Source: UBA11524 sp963590165
Lineage (GTDB): Bacteria > Bacillota > Clostridia > Christensenellales > Aristaeellaceae
NCBI GenBank assembly: GCA_963590165.1
Contig: CAVANO010000045.1
Span: 1-64,000, forward strand
Direction of reading: 5' to 3'
DNA: 64,000 bases
Position numbers and translations under genes: made by a program. Within the stretch, counting starts at the first letter, position 1. Every line of letters starts with the position of its first letter. Below, piece after piece: positions 1 to 7,722 of this stretch. The notes under the pieces are model-generated. The model ran no database searches and was not told where the DNA came from. It saw only the letters and a list, made by a program, of their open reading frames with translations.

Positions 1-52
1 GTGCTGAAAGTACTTGGCTGGAAACGGCCCGGGAGGATAAGTCGCTGCCGGA
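1..52 (+). rRNA. rrf: 5S ribosomal RNA, 3' end (partial)
   Basis: The first ~52 bases match the 3' third of bacterial 5S rRNA, including the conserved block TACTTGGCTGGAAACGGCCC followed by GGGAGGATAAGTCGCTGCCGG. The 5' part lies outside the window. The tRNA-Asn directly downstream fits the end of an rRNA operon. The exact 3' end (base 51 to 53) is estimated. Confidence 0.85.
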
Positions 53-60
53 TTCCATAT

Positions 61-132
61 TCCTCAGTAGCTCAATGGCAGAGCACTCGGCTGTTAACCG
101 AGTTGTTGTAGGTTCGAGCCCTACCTGGGGAG
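61..132 (+). tRNA. tRNA-Asn (anticodon GTT)
   Basis: A complete cloverleaf can be folded. Acceptor TCCTCAG pairs with CTGGGGA (one G-T), the anticodon loop is CTGTTAA with anticodon GTT, and the T arm is GTAGG-TTCGAGC-CCTAC. Discriminator G132 is followed by CAT, so CCA is not encoded; this agrees with the CCA-adding enzyme gene near 32 kb. It sits 9 bases after the 5S rRNA and is probably cotranscribed with it. Confidence 0.97.
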
Positions 133-137
133 CATTA

Positions 138-166
138 AGCCGACTCTATTCTGAGTCGGTTTTTTG
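138..166 (+). terminator. Intrinsic terminator of the rRNA/tRNA operon
   Basis: The stem CCGACTC / GAGTCGG (140-146 with 153-159) has a 6-base loop and is followed by a run of six T. It lies just after tRNA-Asn. Confidence 0.9.
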
Positions 167-251
167 TTTGCACGAGAAAGCCAAGGCATCATGAATTATT
201 TCTTCTTTCAGTATGATGCAGATAACTTTTTCCACAAAGGTTACACAGGGC

Positions 252-281
252 TTGCAAAACCTGCTGTGATTGTGGTAAAAT
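252..281 (+). promoter_or_regulatory. Sigma-A type promoter for plsX-acpP-rnc
   Basis: TTGCAA (252-257), an 18-base spacer, then TAAAAT (276-281), about 40 bases before the plsX start. No FapR-type inverted operator was recognised between this promoter and plsX. Confidence 0.6.
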
Positions 282-320
282 AATGCTGTCATGCTCACGT
301 AGGGGATGCAGGAGGGAACC

Positions 321-1331
321 ATGCGAATTTTTGTCGATGCAATGGGCGGCGATCTTGCACCGCAGGCACCGGTAGAGGGTGCTGTGGAGGCATTGCGCCG
401 GAATGCAGAGTTGACTGTCACGCTTGCAGGCGTTGTCTCGGAAATCGAAAAGTATTTGACGGATGCGGCGGATGTCCGTGACAGGATTACCCTGCTGGAT
501 GCGCCGGAGGTCATCACAAACCATGAATCGCCCGTCATGGGTGTTCGCAAAAAGACAAAGTCAGCCACTGTAATGGGCATGCTGGCGTTGCGCAATCATG
601 AGGTGGATGGCTTTGTGTCCGCAGGTTCAACGGGCGCGGTGCTTGCAGGCGGCATGTTCCGGTTGGGACGTATTCCCGGTGTTGAACGGCCTGCACTGGC
701 GCCGATGCTGCCGAACGGCAAGGGCTATTTTCTGCTGATCGACTGCGGCGCGAATGTGGACTGTAAGCCTGATTATCTGGCACAGTTCGGTGTCATGGGC
801 GATGCATATATGCGCGGCGTAATGGGCATAGCGAACCCGCGCGTCGGCATCATCAACATTGGCGCCGAGGACGAAAAAGGGAATGAACTTGTCAAGGAGT
901 CGTTCCCACTGATGAAACAGGCACCCTATCATTTCATTGGCAGCGTTGAGGCACGCGATTTGTTCAGCGACATCGCGGATGTCTGCGTGGCGGATGGCTT
1001 TGCAGGCAACCTCGTGCTCAAGACGACCGAGGGCGCTGCGATGTTCATGATGAAGCAGATGAAGCAGCAGCTGATGGCAGACACACGCTCGAAAATCGGC
1101 GCGATGATTGCAAAGCCTGCGCTTCGCCGGCTCAAGCATACACTGGATTACACGGAAGTCGGCGGTGCACCGCTACTGGGTGTTCAGGGAGCTGTCGTCA
1201 AGGCGCACGGTTCCAGCAATGCCCACGCATTTTCCTGCGCCATTGATCAGGTGATCAAAATGATTAACGGTCATGTGGTAGAAATTATCGAACAGGGTGT
1301 TTCTGCCATGACAAAGAATGAAGGAGATTGA
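321..1331 (+). CDS. plsX: Phosphate acyltransferase PlsX
   Basis: This 336-residue protein converts acyl-ACP to acyl-phosphate, the acyl donor for PlsY in phospholipid synthesis, at the cytoplasmic membrane face. The N-terminal MRIFVDAMGGDLAPQ and the internal SAGSTGAVLAGG and IDCGANVDCKP blocks are diagnostic for the family, and length is normal. The ATG at 321 is chosen because GGAGGG at 311-316 precedes it; an in-frame ATG at 306 lies upstream of that site. acpP follows after 4 bases, so the two are translationally close, and the pair supplies acyl-ACP and its consumer. Confidence 0.97.
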   Translation: MRIFVDAMGGDLAPQAPVEGAVEALRRNAELTVTLAGVVSEIEKYLTDAADVRDRITLLDAPEVITNHESPVMGVRKKTKSATVMGMLALRNHEVDGFVSAGSTGAVLAGGMFRLGRIPGVERPALAPMLPNGKGYFLLIDCGANVDCKPDYLAQFGVMGDAYMRGVMGIANPRVGIINIGAEDEKGNELVKESFPLMKQAPYHFIGSVEARDLFSDIADVCVADGFAGNLVLKTTEGAAMFMMKQMKQQLMADTRSKIGAMIAKPALRRLKHTLDYTEVGGAPLLGVQGAVVKAHGSSNAHAFSCAIDQVIKMINGHVVEIIEQGVSAMTKNEGD

Positions 1332-1335
1332 TTTT

Positions 1336-1566
1336 ATGTCTACGTTTGAAACGCTCAAGGGTATGATCGTCAAGCAGCTCAAGGTGAATCCCGATATGGT
1401 GACCGAATCCAGCCGCCTTCTGGAGGATTTGAAGGCTGATTCCGCCAATGTTATGGTCATGATTATGGACGTTGAGGACACGTTCGGCATTACTGTTGAG
1501 GACGACATGATCATGAAACTCAAGACGGTCGGCGATGTTGTGAAGTACATCGACGAAAACAAGTAA
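1336..1566 (+). CDS. acpP: Acyl carrier protein
   Basis: A 76-residue acidic protein that carries acyl chains on a phosphopantetheine arm in fatty acid synthesis. The attachment serine is Ser36. The local motif is DSAN rather than the usual DSLD, although the flanking helix (VMVMIMDVEDTFG) is typical. AAGGAG at 1321-1326 supports the ATG at 1336. It lies between plsX and rnc, the common Bacillota arrangement, but the fabD/fabG genes often found between them are absent. The odd motif leaves a small chance that this is a dedicated second ACP rather than the main one. Confidence 0.93.
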   Translation: MSTFETLKGMIVKQLKVNPDMVTESSRLLEDLKADSANVMVMIMDVEDTFGITVEDDMIMKLKTVGDVVKYIDENK

Positions 1567-1639
1567 TCCGAGAATCGCTCCATTCGGCCTCCCCCGATTC
1601 CGGCGGAGGTCTATTTGAAATGAAGAAAAGGACGAGTAC

Positions 1640-2299
1640 ATGATGACGCAGCAATTTATGGACGCGCTGGGCTACCAATTCAAAAAGCCGGAGTTGCTTC
1701 GCCGTGCGCTGACGCATCCGTCCATGGGTCCTAAAGATAATCAGCGGCTGGAATTTCTCGGCGATGCCGTGCTGCAGTTCATCATGTCGGATCTGCTGTA
1801 CGAATCGCATCCGGACTGTCATGAAGGTCAGCTGACGCACCTGCGCGCGCTGTCTGTCTGTGAGGCGAATCTCTCGCAGGTCGCGCGGAAGCTCGGTGTC
1901 GGTGAAGTGCTGGTGATGGATCGCGGCGAGGAATTGACCGGCGGTCGCGAAAAGCCGTCTGTGCTGTGCGATGCGATGGAGGCAATCCTCGCGGCGGTTT
2001 ATCTGGACGGTGGACTGGCGGCGGCGCGCGAATTGATTCTTCGCTGCTGGCCGAAGCCTGAAGACGTGCAGCGTCCGATGCAGGACAGCAAGGGGGCATT
2101 GCAGGAGTATCTGCAGCGCGATGGCAGCGATGCCCCGTCCTATGAGATTGTCGCGCAGGACGGGCCGCCGCATGACCGCACGTTCGAGGCAGTCGTCAGC
2201 CATAACGGCATTGCACTGGCGCATGGCACCGGCCGCACGAAGAAGCAGGCGGAGCAGGCAGCCGCGCTCAAGGCACTGACAGAGCTGAAATCGCGGTAA
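1640..2299 (+). CDS. rnc: Ribonuclease III
   Basis: A 219-residue double-strand-specific endoribonuclease that processes rRNA and structured mRNAs. The N-terminal RNase III domain carries the signature NQRLEFLGDAVL (about residues 35-46) with the metal-binding acidic residues. A C-terminal dsRNA-binding domain starts near DSKGALQEYLQ. The start is one of two adjacent ATG codons (1640, 1643) after AAAAGGA. The third gene of the plsX-acpP-rnc operon; the smc and ftsY genes that often follow are not here. Confidence 0.96.
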   Translation: MMTQQFMDALGYQFKKPELLRRALTHPSMGPKDNQRLEFLGDAVLQFIMSDLLYESHPDCHEGQLTHLRALSVCEANLSQVARKLGVGEVLVMDRGEELTGGREKPSVLCDAMEAILAAVYLDGGLAAARELILRCWPKPEDVQRPMQDSKGALQEYLQRDGSDAPSYEIVAQDGPPHDRTFEAVVSHNGIALAHGTGRTKKQAEQAAALKALTELKSR

Positions 2300-2357
2300 G
2301 CAATTGGTGCATTGCATGGAGAGAAGGGATGATTCCGACAGCAGGGGAGGAAAGCAC

Positions 2358-3554
2358 ATGAAGCATCTTCGCCGGATTGCACCGGAGTACGTCATCTTTC
2401 CGCTTGTCGTCCTGATGGTGCTTTGGGCGATGGCAGCGTTCACAGGGCGTTTCCCGACAGGCGGCAACACGTACTGCTCCTTTACGCTGCAGGCGTGCGC
2501 ATGGCTTGAAGGAAAGCTTGATGTCAATCCTGACTACACGTGGCTGGAGCTGGCAATTTATAACGGCAAATATTACGTCAGCTTTCCGCCGTTTCCGTCC
2601 TACGTGATGCTCCCGTTCGCCTTTTTTATGGGCATGGACACGCCGGATCACTGGATCAGCCTGTTCGTGACGCTATTGGGCGTGGTGTACGCGCTGCGGA
2701 TTTATCGCCGGACGACAGGCAGTTTCCTGCATGCGGAGCGGTATGTGCTCTTTCTGTACCTCGGCAATGGGCTGATGTTCATCGCGTTGCAAGGTTGGGT
2801 GTGGTTCGTCGCGCAGACGATGTGCTTTACATTGTCCCTGATGGCGATTGATGCGGCGCAGCGCGGCAGAAGCGGCTGGTCGCTGGCGTGGTGGGCATGC
2901 GCGGTCGGCTGTCGGCCGATGGCGGCGCTGTATCTGCCGTTGCTGGTTTACCTGCTCTATAAGAGCGGCGTACGGTATTCATGGAAGCGGTATGTGCTGA
3001 ATCTGTTGCCGATGGCGCTCATCGCTGCATCGTACATGCTGCTGAATTATCTGCGCTTTGGCAATCCGCTGGAGTTCGGGCACAATTATCTGCCGGAATT
3101 TCAACGTGCGGAGAATGGGCAGTTCTCCCTGTCCTACCTGCTTGAGCATCTCTATCAGCTCATCCGTCTGCCGCAGTATAACGGCGAGGGAAATCCGTTG
3201 CAGTTCGACACGTTTGACTGCATGGCGTTCTACCTGATTACGCCGATGCTCGTGTCGTTCCTCGGTGTATACGCTTATGCGCTGGTCAGAAAGCGCCGCG
3301 GCAACGCGTTTCTGCTGATTGCGATGCCGATTCTGCTCATTGCGCACATCCTGATTCTTTGCTGTCATAAGACGCTCGGCGGCTTTCAGTTCGGCAATCG
3401 CTATTTGCTTGATTTGCTGCCGTGGGTGTTTGTTGCGATTCTCCTGCTAAAGCCCCAAAATCCGCGGACATCGGTGCTGAATCTGCCGCTGTTTGCGATG
3501 GGAGCGGCGGTGAACCTGCTCGGTGCGGTCGCCACGTATAACGGATGGATATAA
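2358..3554 (+). CDS. Polytopic membrane protein, glycosyltransferase-like (GT-C type?)
   Basis: A 398-residue protein with roughly nine to eleven hydrophobic segments and short loops. The pattern, including GGFQFGNRYLLDLLPW near residue 355, resembles integral-membrane dolichyl/polyprenyl-phosphate-dependent sugar transferases, but I cannot identify catalytic residues with certainty. The ATG at 2358 follows GGGGAGG (2344-2350); in-frame TTG/GTG codons further up lack such a site. It begins 58 bases after rnc and may be cotranscribed. Function is inferred only from topology. Confidence 0.6.
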   Translation: MKHLRRIAPEYVIFPLVVLMVLWAMAAFTGRFPTGGNTYCSFTLQACAWLEGKLDVNPDYTWLELAIYNGKYYVSFPPFPSYVMLPFAFFMGMDTPDHWISLFVTLLGVVYALRIYRRTTGSFLHAERYVLFLYLGNGLMFIALQGWVWFVAQTMCFTLSLMAIDAAQRGRSGWSLAWWACAVGCRPMAALYLPLLVYLLYKSGVRYSWKRYVLNLLPMALIAASYMLLNYLRFGNPLEFGHNYLPEFQRAENGQFSLSYLLEHLYQLIRLPQYNGEGNPLQFDTFDCMAFYLITPMLVSFLGVYAYALVRKRRGNAFLLIAMPILLIAHILILCCHKTLGGFQFGNRYLLDLLPWVFVAILLLKPQNPRTSVLNLPLFAMGAAVNLLGAVATYNGWI

Positions 3555-3620
3555 AATGGGGAGTGCACTGCTTTTTCGGTGCATTCCTGTTTTCAAATGG
3601 AAAACGTTTGGCTTTTTCCC

Positions 3621-3649
3621 TTTTCAAAAACGCATTTTCGTGTTACAAT
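3621..3649 (+). promoter_or_regulatory. Sigma-A type promoter for rimO-pgsA
   Basis: TTTTCA (3621-3626), a 17-base spacer and TACAAT (3644-3649), about 60 bases before rimO. Confidence 0.6.
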
Positions 3650-3709
3650 AAAACCGATGCTGAAAGGCATTGTAATTGCAGTGATTTGTCAAAGGAGCGT
3701 TTGGGATTG

Positions 3710-5044
3710 ATGACACCCCCCGCAGCTCACCTCAAGGTGGGTATGATTTCTCTCGGATGCAACAAGAACCGCGTGGACAGCGAAACGGCACTCGGTCTGC
3801 TGAAGGAGCACGGCTATGAGCTGACGAGTGCCCCTGCTCAGGCGGATGTGCTGATGGTGAACACGTGCGGCTTTATCGCATCCGCAAAGGAAGAATCGAT
3901 TGATGCCATCCTCGATATGGCACGTTATAAGCAGATTGGCAAGTGCCGCCTGCTGGTGGTAACCGGTTGTCTTGCTCAGCGGTATGAAAAGGATTTAATG
4001 AAGGAGATTCCGGAGATTGACCTGCTGATGGGCGTAAACCAGTATCAACAGCTGCCGGAAGCGATTGCGCAGGCACTGGGCGGTACCCGCAGGACGTATT
4101 GCATGGATGACCATGCGTATTTCGCCCATGAGCGCGTGCTGACGACGCCATCCTATACGGCGTATACGCGCATTGGGGAGGGCTGTTCGAACCGCTGCAC
4201 CTTTTGCGCAATTCCGTTGATTCGCGGACCGTACCGCTCCCGTCCGGAGGAGGATGTGCTGGCGGAAGTCAAATCGCTGGCGAACCAGGGCGTGAAGGAG
4301 CATATTCTCGTTGCGCAGGACACAACGCGCTTTGGCACGGATCGCGGCGGCGCGTCCATGCTGCCGGAGTTGCTGCAAAAGGCGGCGGCGATTGATGGCG
4401 TGGACTGGCTGCGCGTCCTGTACTGCTATCCGGATGAAACGGATGAGCGGCTGCTGGATGTCATCGCTGATACGCCGAACATTTGCAGCTACCTTGATTT
4501 GCCGATTCAGCACGTGAACGACACGGTGCTCAAGCGGATGCATCGCCGCGGTGACAGCAGCGACATTCGACGCGCAGTCAAGGGTGCACATGAACGCGGA
4601 CTGACGCTGCGCACGTCGATTATAGTCGGTTTCCCGGGCGAAACAGAGGAACAGTTCCAGGAGCTGTTGGATTTCCTGCCCGAGGCGAAGTTCGATCGGC
4701 TGGGTGCGTTTGCGTATTCGCCTGAGGAAGACACGCCTGCCGCACGGATGCCGGAGCAGATTCCTGATGAGGTGAAGGCGGAGCGGCTTGACCGCCTGAT
4801 GCGCTTGCAGGCAACCATCTCGAAGGAGCAGAATCAAAGCCGCGTCGGATCAACGGTGCGCGTTTTGGTGACAGATCAGAATGCACAGGGCGGTCTGCTC
4901 GGACGGAGCGAACGCGAAGCCCCCGAAACGGACGGCGAGATTATTTTCACTGCCGGAAATTGCGCCATGCCGCGCATCGGTGACTTTGTGAATGTCCGCA
5001 TCGAAAAAGCGGGCACGTATGACCTGACAGGAGTGATGGTATGA
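3710..5044 (+). CDS. rimO: Ribosomal protein uS12 methylthiotransferase RimO
   Basis: A 444-residue radical SAM enzyme that adds a methylthio group to the conserved aspartate of ribosomal protein S12. Domains in order: N-terminal UPF0004 domain (SLGCNKNRVDSE near residue 14), the radical SAM core with the C-x3-C-x2-C motif in GEGCSNRCTFCAIP, and a C-terminal TRAM domain. The N-terminal domain and length separate it from MiaB. ATG 3710 lies 12 bases after AAAGGAG; a TTG three codons' worth closer at 3707 is an alternative. Its stop overlaps pgsA by 4 bases (ATGA), implying coupled translation. Confidence 0.95.
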   Translation: MTPPAAHLKVGMISLGCNKNRVDSETALGLLKEHGYELTSAPAQADVLMVNTCGFIASAKEESIDAILDMARYKQIGKCRLLVVTGCLAQRYEKDLMKEIPEIDLLMGVNQYQQLPEAIAQALGGTRRTYCMDDHAYFAHERVLTTPSYTAYTRIGEGCSNRCTFCAIPLIRGPYRSRPEEDVLAEVKSLANQGVKEHILVAQDTTRFGTDRGGASMLPELLQKAAAIDGVDWLRVLYCYPDETDERLLDVIADTPNICSYLDLPIQHVNDTVLKRMHRRGDSSDIRRAVKGAHERGLTLRTSIIVGFPGETEEQFQELLDFLPEAKFDRLGAFAYSPEEDTPAARMPEQIPDEVKAERLDRLMRLQATISKEQNQSRVGSTVRVLVTDQNAQGGLLGRSEREAPETDGEIIFTAGNCAMPRIGDFVNVRIEKAGTYDLTGVMV

Positions 5045-5628
5045 ATCTGCCGAATAAGCTTTCTCTGTTGCGCGTCGCGCTGATCCCTGTCATGGTCGCG
5101 CTGATGCTTCCGCAGACGATTGTGTGCAACTTGCTGGCGGCGATTGTATTCGCCGGCGCCGCCATGACGGACTATTTTGACGGCCATATTGCCCGCTCGC
5201 GGCAGTTGATTACGACATTCGGGAAGTTTATTGACCCGCTGGCGGATAAGCTGTTGAACCTGTCTGCCATGATTATGCTCGTTCAGTCCGGCACGCTGCC
5301 CGGCTGGAGCGTCGTGCTGATTCTTGCGCGTGAACTGGCGGTGGATGGTCTGCGCCTTGTCGCCGTTGGACAGGGACGCGTCATCGCGGCCGGATGGCTT
5401 GGCAAGGTAAAGACGGCAAGCCAGATGGTGCTGCTGCTGTGGGTGCTGATTACGCATCAGCCTGCGCTGACTGCTCCGATGTGGGGCAATGCAGCAGGTG
5501 CGGTGCTCGGCGCTTCGTGGATGGGCTGGATTACAACCGTCATGCTGCTGTGGGTCGTGGTCATCACGGTCTGGAGCGGCGTGGACTATTTCGTTCGCAA
5601 CCGCGACTGCATTCGGGACATTAAGTGA
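5041..5628 (+). CDS. pgsA: CDP-diacylglycerol--glycerol-3-phosphate 3-phosphatidyltransferase
   Basis: A 195-residue integral membrane enzyme making phosphatidylglycerophosphate from CDP-diacylglycerol and glycerol-3-phosphate. The CDP-alcohol phosphatidyltransferase motif DG-x2-AR-x8-G-x3-D-x3-D is intact (DGHIAR ... GKFIDPLADK). Several transmembrane segments follow. It overlaps the end of rimO by 4 bases, a pairing seen in other Clostridia. Confidence 0.93.
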   Translation: MNLPNKLSLLRVALIPVMVALMLPQTIVCNLLAAIVFAGAAMTDYFDGHIARSRQLITTFGKFIDPLADKLLNLSAMIMLVQSGTLPGWSVVLILARELAVDGLRLVAVGQGRVIAAGWLGKVKTASQMVLLLWVLITHQPALTAPMWGNAAGAVLGASWMGWITTVMLLWVVVITVWSGVDYFVRNRDCIRDIK

Positions 5629-5660
5629 AATTGACAATGTGCAATTCGCAATTGATCATG

Positions 5661-5697
5661 AAAAACAGCTCATCGCTTGAATGATGAGCTGTTTTTT
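5661..5697 (+). terminator. Intrinsic terminator after pgsA
   Basis: AACAGCTCATC pairs with GATGAGCTGTT and is followed by six T. Confidence 0.9.
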
Positions 5698-5707
5698 GAT
5701 GCTATAA

Positions 5708-5736
5708 GAAAAAAAGCAGGCGACTTGTCGCCTGCC
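5708..5736 (-). terminator. Intrinsic terminator of the minus-strand operon ending at UPF0473
   Basis: On the minus strand GCAGGCGAC / GTCGCCTGC with a 2-base loop core is followed by a run of about seven T. It faces the pgsA terminator. Between it and the UPF0473 stop at 5922 lie about 185 bases of 3' untranslated sequence in which I see no gene. Confidence 0.85.
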
Positions 5737-5921
5737 TGGTCGGTCATATGGAGTGATGCTTATTGGACAAAAGGAGTATGATTTTCAGTCCGTTGGTTAT
5801 TTGCCCTATCGGGCAGGAAGTTTTGTTGGTCGGGAAATGCTTACTGTCATTCCGCAGATGATGCGGAGGTTCAAGTCCTGTTGCTCTTTATGGGATTAAC
5901 GGAAATGAGGAGAGGAAGAAA

Positions 5922-6260
5922 TCAGTCCTCATCATCCGCCTGTTCATCATCTTGGAGCTTCAAGGTCGCAATTTCCATGAGTTTGGTTTCCAGTTTCTGA
6001 TCCTCCACGGGAACGAACTCTTCCAGTTCTTCGCCGGTTTCGCTCGTCGTGGGCACGATCTTCATCACGTAGCAGTCAACCTGGTCTGCATCGGCCGTGT
6101 CCTCATCGTTGGAGTCGGTCAGAATTGCGTATTCCTCACCGTTATAGAAGAAGTAGTCAAGGATCTTGAAGAGAAGCGTATTGCCTTCCTCGTCGGTCAT
6201 CTGGATCAAATCTTCGGAACTCTCGTCATCCAGATTGAAATCCTGCGTGTCATCCGTCAT
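5922..6260 (-). CDS. UPF0473 / DUF1292 family protein (YrzB-like)
   Basis: A 112-residue, strongly acidic protein. The core FKILDYFFYNGEEYAIL followed by a VDCYVMKI block is typical of the DUF1292 family, which in many Bacillota lies beside ruvX and ireB; those neighbours are absent here. Function is unknown. The ATG at 6260 is chosen with AAGGA 13 bases upstream; a GTG at 6305 would add 15 basic residues (RSPSKKRKKDGK) but has no clear ribosome site. Confidence 0.85.
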   Translation of the reverse strand: MTDDTQDFNLDDESSEDLIQMTDEEGNTLLFKILDYFFYNGEEYAILTDSNDEDTADADQVDCYVMKIVPTTSETGEELEEFVPVEDQKLETKLMEIATLKLQDDEQADDED

Positions 6261-6328
6261 TCGCGGTTTACCATCCTTCTTGCGCTTTTTGCTTGGTGAG
6301 CGCACCAGTCATAGAGGACTGACCCCTG

Positions 6329-6409
6329 TTATGCTTTGCGAACGAAGGAAGACCGATCCATAATCGCCTGACGCAATACGCTTTTTGATTGCTGTGCGTC
6401 ACTGTTCAA
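6329..6409 (-). CDS. Possible 26-residue peptide (TTG start)
   Basis: A short ORF starts at TTG 6409, 7-8 bases after AAAGGAGG, and reads NSDAQQSKSV then LRQAIMDRSS and ends FVRKA. It lies just after the promoter at 6501-6529 and 68 bases before the UPF0473 gene. The excellent ribosome site is the only support, and the site has no other evident target. It may be a leader peptide or a chance ORF. Confidence 0.3.
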   Translation of the reverse strand: MNSDAQQSKSVLRQAIMDRSSFVRKA

Positions 6410-6500
6410 TGGAAACGCCTCCTTTCCTATTCCGGCGGTCGCGTCTCCGCGATGCCTTCTGTTGTCGCTCGCCGGCGACCGCTTTCCTCTTTGCATCTTC

Positions 6501-6529
6501 ATTATACAAGAGAAATGCGAAAAAAGCAA
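6501..6529 (-). promoter_or_regulatory. Promoter upstream of the UPF0473 gene
   Basis: On the minus strand TTGCTT (6529-6524), 17 bases, TATAAT (6506-6501). It would allow UPF0473 to be transcribed separately from the upstream operon. Confidence 0.65.
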
Positions 6530-6552
6530 GGGTTTTCCGAAAAGTTTTGCGC

Positions 6553-6582
6553 TTGACTTTTGGTGCGCTTGTATGATACAAT
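6553..6582 (+). promoter_or_regulatory. Plus-strand promoter-like sequence antisense to DUF896/lgt-like genes
   Basis: TTGACT (6553-6558), 18 bases, TACAAT (6577-6582), preceded by TG (extended -10) and overlapping the dyad TTGTAT-G-ATACAA. No plus-strand gene follows; transcription would run antisense into the DUF896 gene 2 bases away. Confidence 0.4.
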
Positions 6583-6583
6583 A

Positions 6584-6793
6584 TTACTGTTGGGGCTTTT
6601 TTGTGATTTTCTGTTTCGTCCCGTCAGGTCGTTGAATATAGGTGTTTTCCAGCACCGCACGCATATTTTCACGAAAACCGTCGATGTACTCCCGGCGGAG
6701 CGCTGCATGTTCGGCAGCTTCTTCATCCGTCAGGCCGTCGGCCTTCTTTTTGCGTGCCAATTCATTGATCCGGTCAATTTTTTCCTTTTCCAT
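6584..6793 (-). CDS. DUF896 (UPF0291, YnzC-like) family protein
   Basis: A 69-residue helical protein. MEKEKIDRINELARKKKADG followed by LTDEEAAEHAALRREYI and GFRENMRAVLENTYI is the complete DUF896 pattern. Known relatives are small cytoplasmic two-helix proteins of unknown role, some within the SOS regulon of Bacillus. AGAGGAGG precedes the ATG. It begins 4 bases after the Lgt-like gene and closes the envelope-type operon. Confidence 0.93.
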   Translation of the reverse strand: MEKEKIDRINELARKKKADGLTDEEAAEHAALRREYIDGFRENMRAVLENTYIQRPDGTKQKITKKPQQ

Positions 6794-6797
6794 GAAT

Positions 6798-7721
6798 TTA
6801 TACCTCCTCTTGCAATTCAGCCTCGTTCGCCGCTCTGCGCAGCATGAGCCCGCTTCCGGCGATGACGAGCATCGCCAGCATCATCAGACAATAGCACAGC
6901 AACGGCATGCCGAGCCGGTCGATGGCAAATTCCATGCCGATGCCGACACCAATGGCGGCAATGACGGCAATCCAGCAGCCGATGATGAGTTGATTCCTGC
7001 TGCCTTCACGCGCGACACGAACTGTCCAGCAGACAATTGCCGCTACCGCCAGCACGAGCGCACCGATTTGATTCACGCGGACAAAGTGGATCAGCAGCAT
7101 ATGCGAGTCATTGCGCAGTGATTCAAGCACCACCTGCACGCAACCGTACACCAGCAGGAACAGCAGCATCGTGTCGCCGTCAGGCTTGCGTTTGCGCCGC
7201 GATCCAATGAGCAGCATGAGGATGATGACCATCGCAGCAGCCTCATAGAGGAAGACTGGGTGATTTCCGTCTGTTGCGCTGCCGAGGAAAGACAGAAACT
7301 CCGTTTCAATCGCCTTGCCTTTGCCCATGATCTCATCGAAATACCCTTCGCCGAGGCGTTCAATGGCAATGGAAAGGGGTACAGACAACGCGATGCAGTC
7401 CATCACTTTGCCGCAGGAAAGGCGGAACAGGCGAGCCGTCAGTGCGCCGCTGAGCAATACGCCAAGCAGTGCACCGAGCAGCGATGCACCGCCGTCCCAG
7501 AAGCGAAGCATCAGCGCGGGATTTCCCAACGTGTTTACGTACAGCGGCAGATTCGAGAGCGTGAACAGCAGGCGCGAACAGACAAACGACAGCACAAGCG
7601 CGAAAATGCTGAACGTGATGCCGGTGCGGTAGGGGATGCCCTTGTTGCGGAAGCAGAGATTTGCTGTCACCAGCAGCACCAGCATTGCAAGCGCCGCCAT
7701 GCAGCCAAAGGATGTTGCCAT
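6798..7721 (-). CDS. Lgt-family (prolipoprotein diacylglyceryl transferase-like) membrane protein
   Basis: A 307-residue protein with about seven to nine membrane segments. The region ERLGEGYFDEIMGKG followed by HPVFLYEAA and a basic loop, then ESLRND, follows the order of Lgt motifs (GRxGN, HPxxLYE, ExxR). The GRxGN glycine-asparagine is altered to ERLGEG, so this is a divergent paralogue rather than a confident housekeeping Lgt. The ATG at 7721 follows GGAGGA and lies 1 base after the stop of the phosphodiester glycosidase gene. It may modify lipoproteins or another thiol or hydroxyl acceptor; that is inference. Confidence 0.75.
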   Translation of the reverse strand: MATSFGCMAALAMLVLLVTANLCFRNKGIPYRTGITFSIFALVLSFVCSRLLFTLSNLPLYVNTLGNPALMLRFWDGGASLLGALLGVLLSGALTARLFRLSCGKVMDCIALSVPLSIAIERLGEGYFDEIMGKGKAIETEFLSFLGSATDGNHPVFLYEAAAMVIILMLLIGSRRKRKPDGDTMLLFLLVYGCVQVVLESLRNDSHMLLIHFVRVNQIGALVLAVAAIVCWTVRVAREGSRNQLIIGCWIAVIAAIGVGIGMEFAIDRLGMPLLCYCLMMLAMLVIAGSGLMLRRAANEAELQEEV

Positions 7722-7722
7722 G

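Noticed and set aside
5778..5861. 27-codon plus-strand ORF after AAAAGGAG
   Set aside because: The ribosome site almost touches the ATG, the frame lies between two terminators and there is no promoter for it.
5860..5885. tRNA T-arm-like sequence GGTTCAAGTCC
   Set aside because: The stem does not pair fully and no acceptor or anticodon arm can be folded around it.
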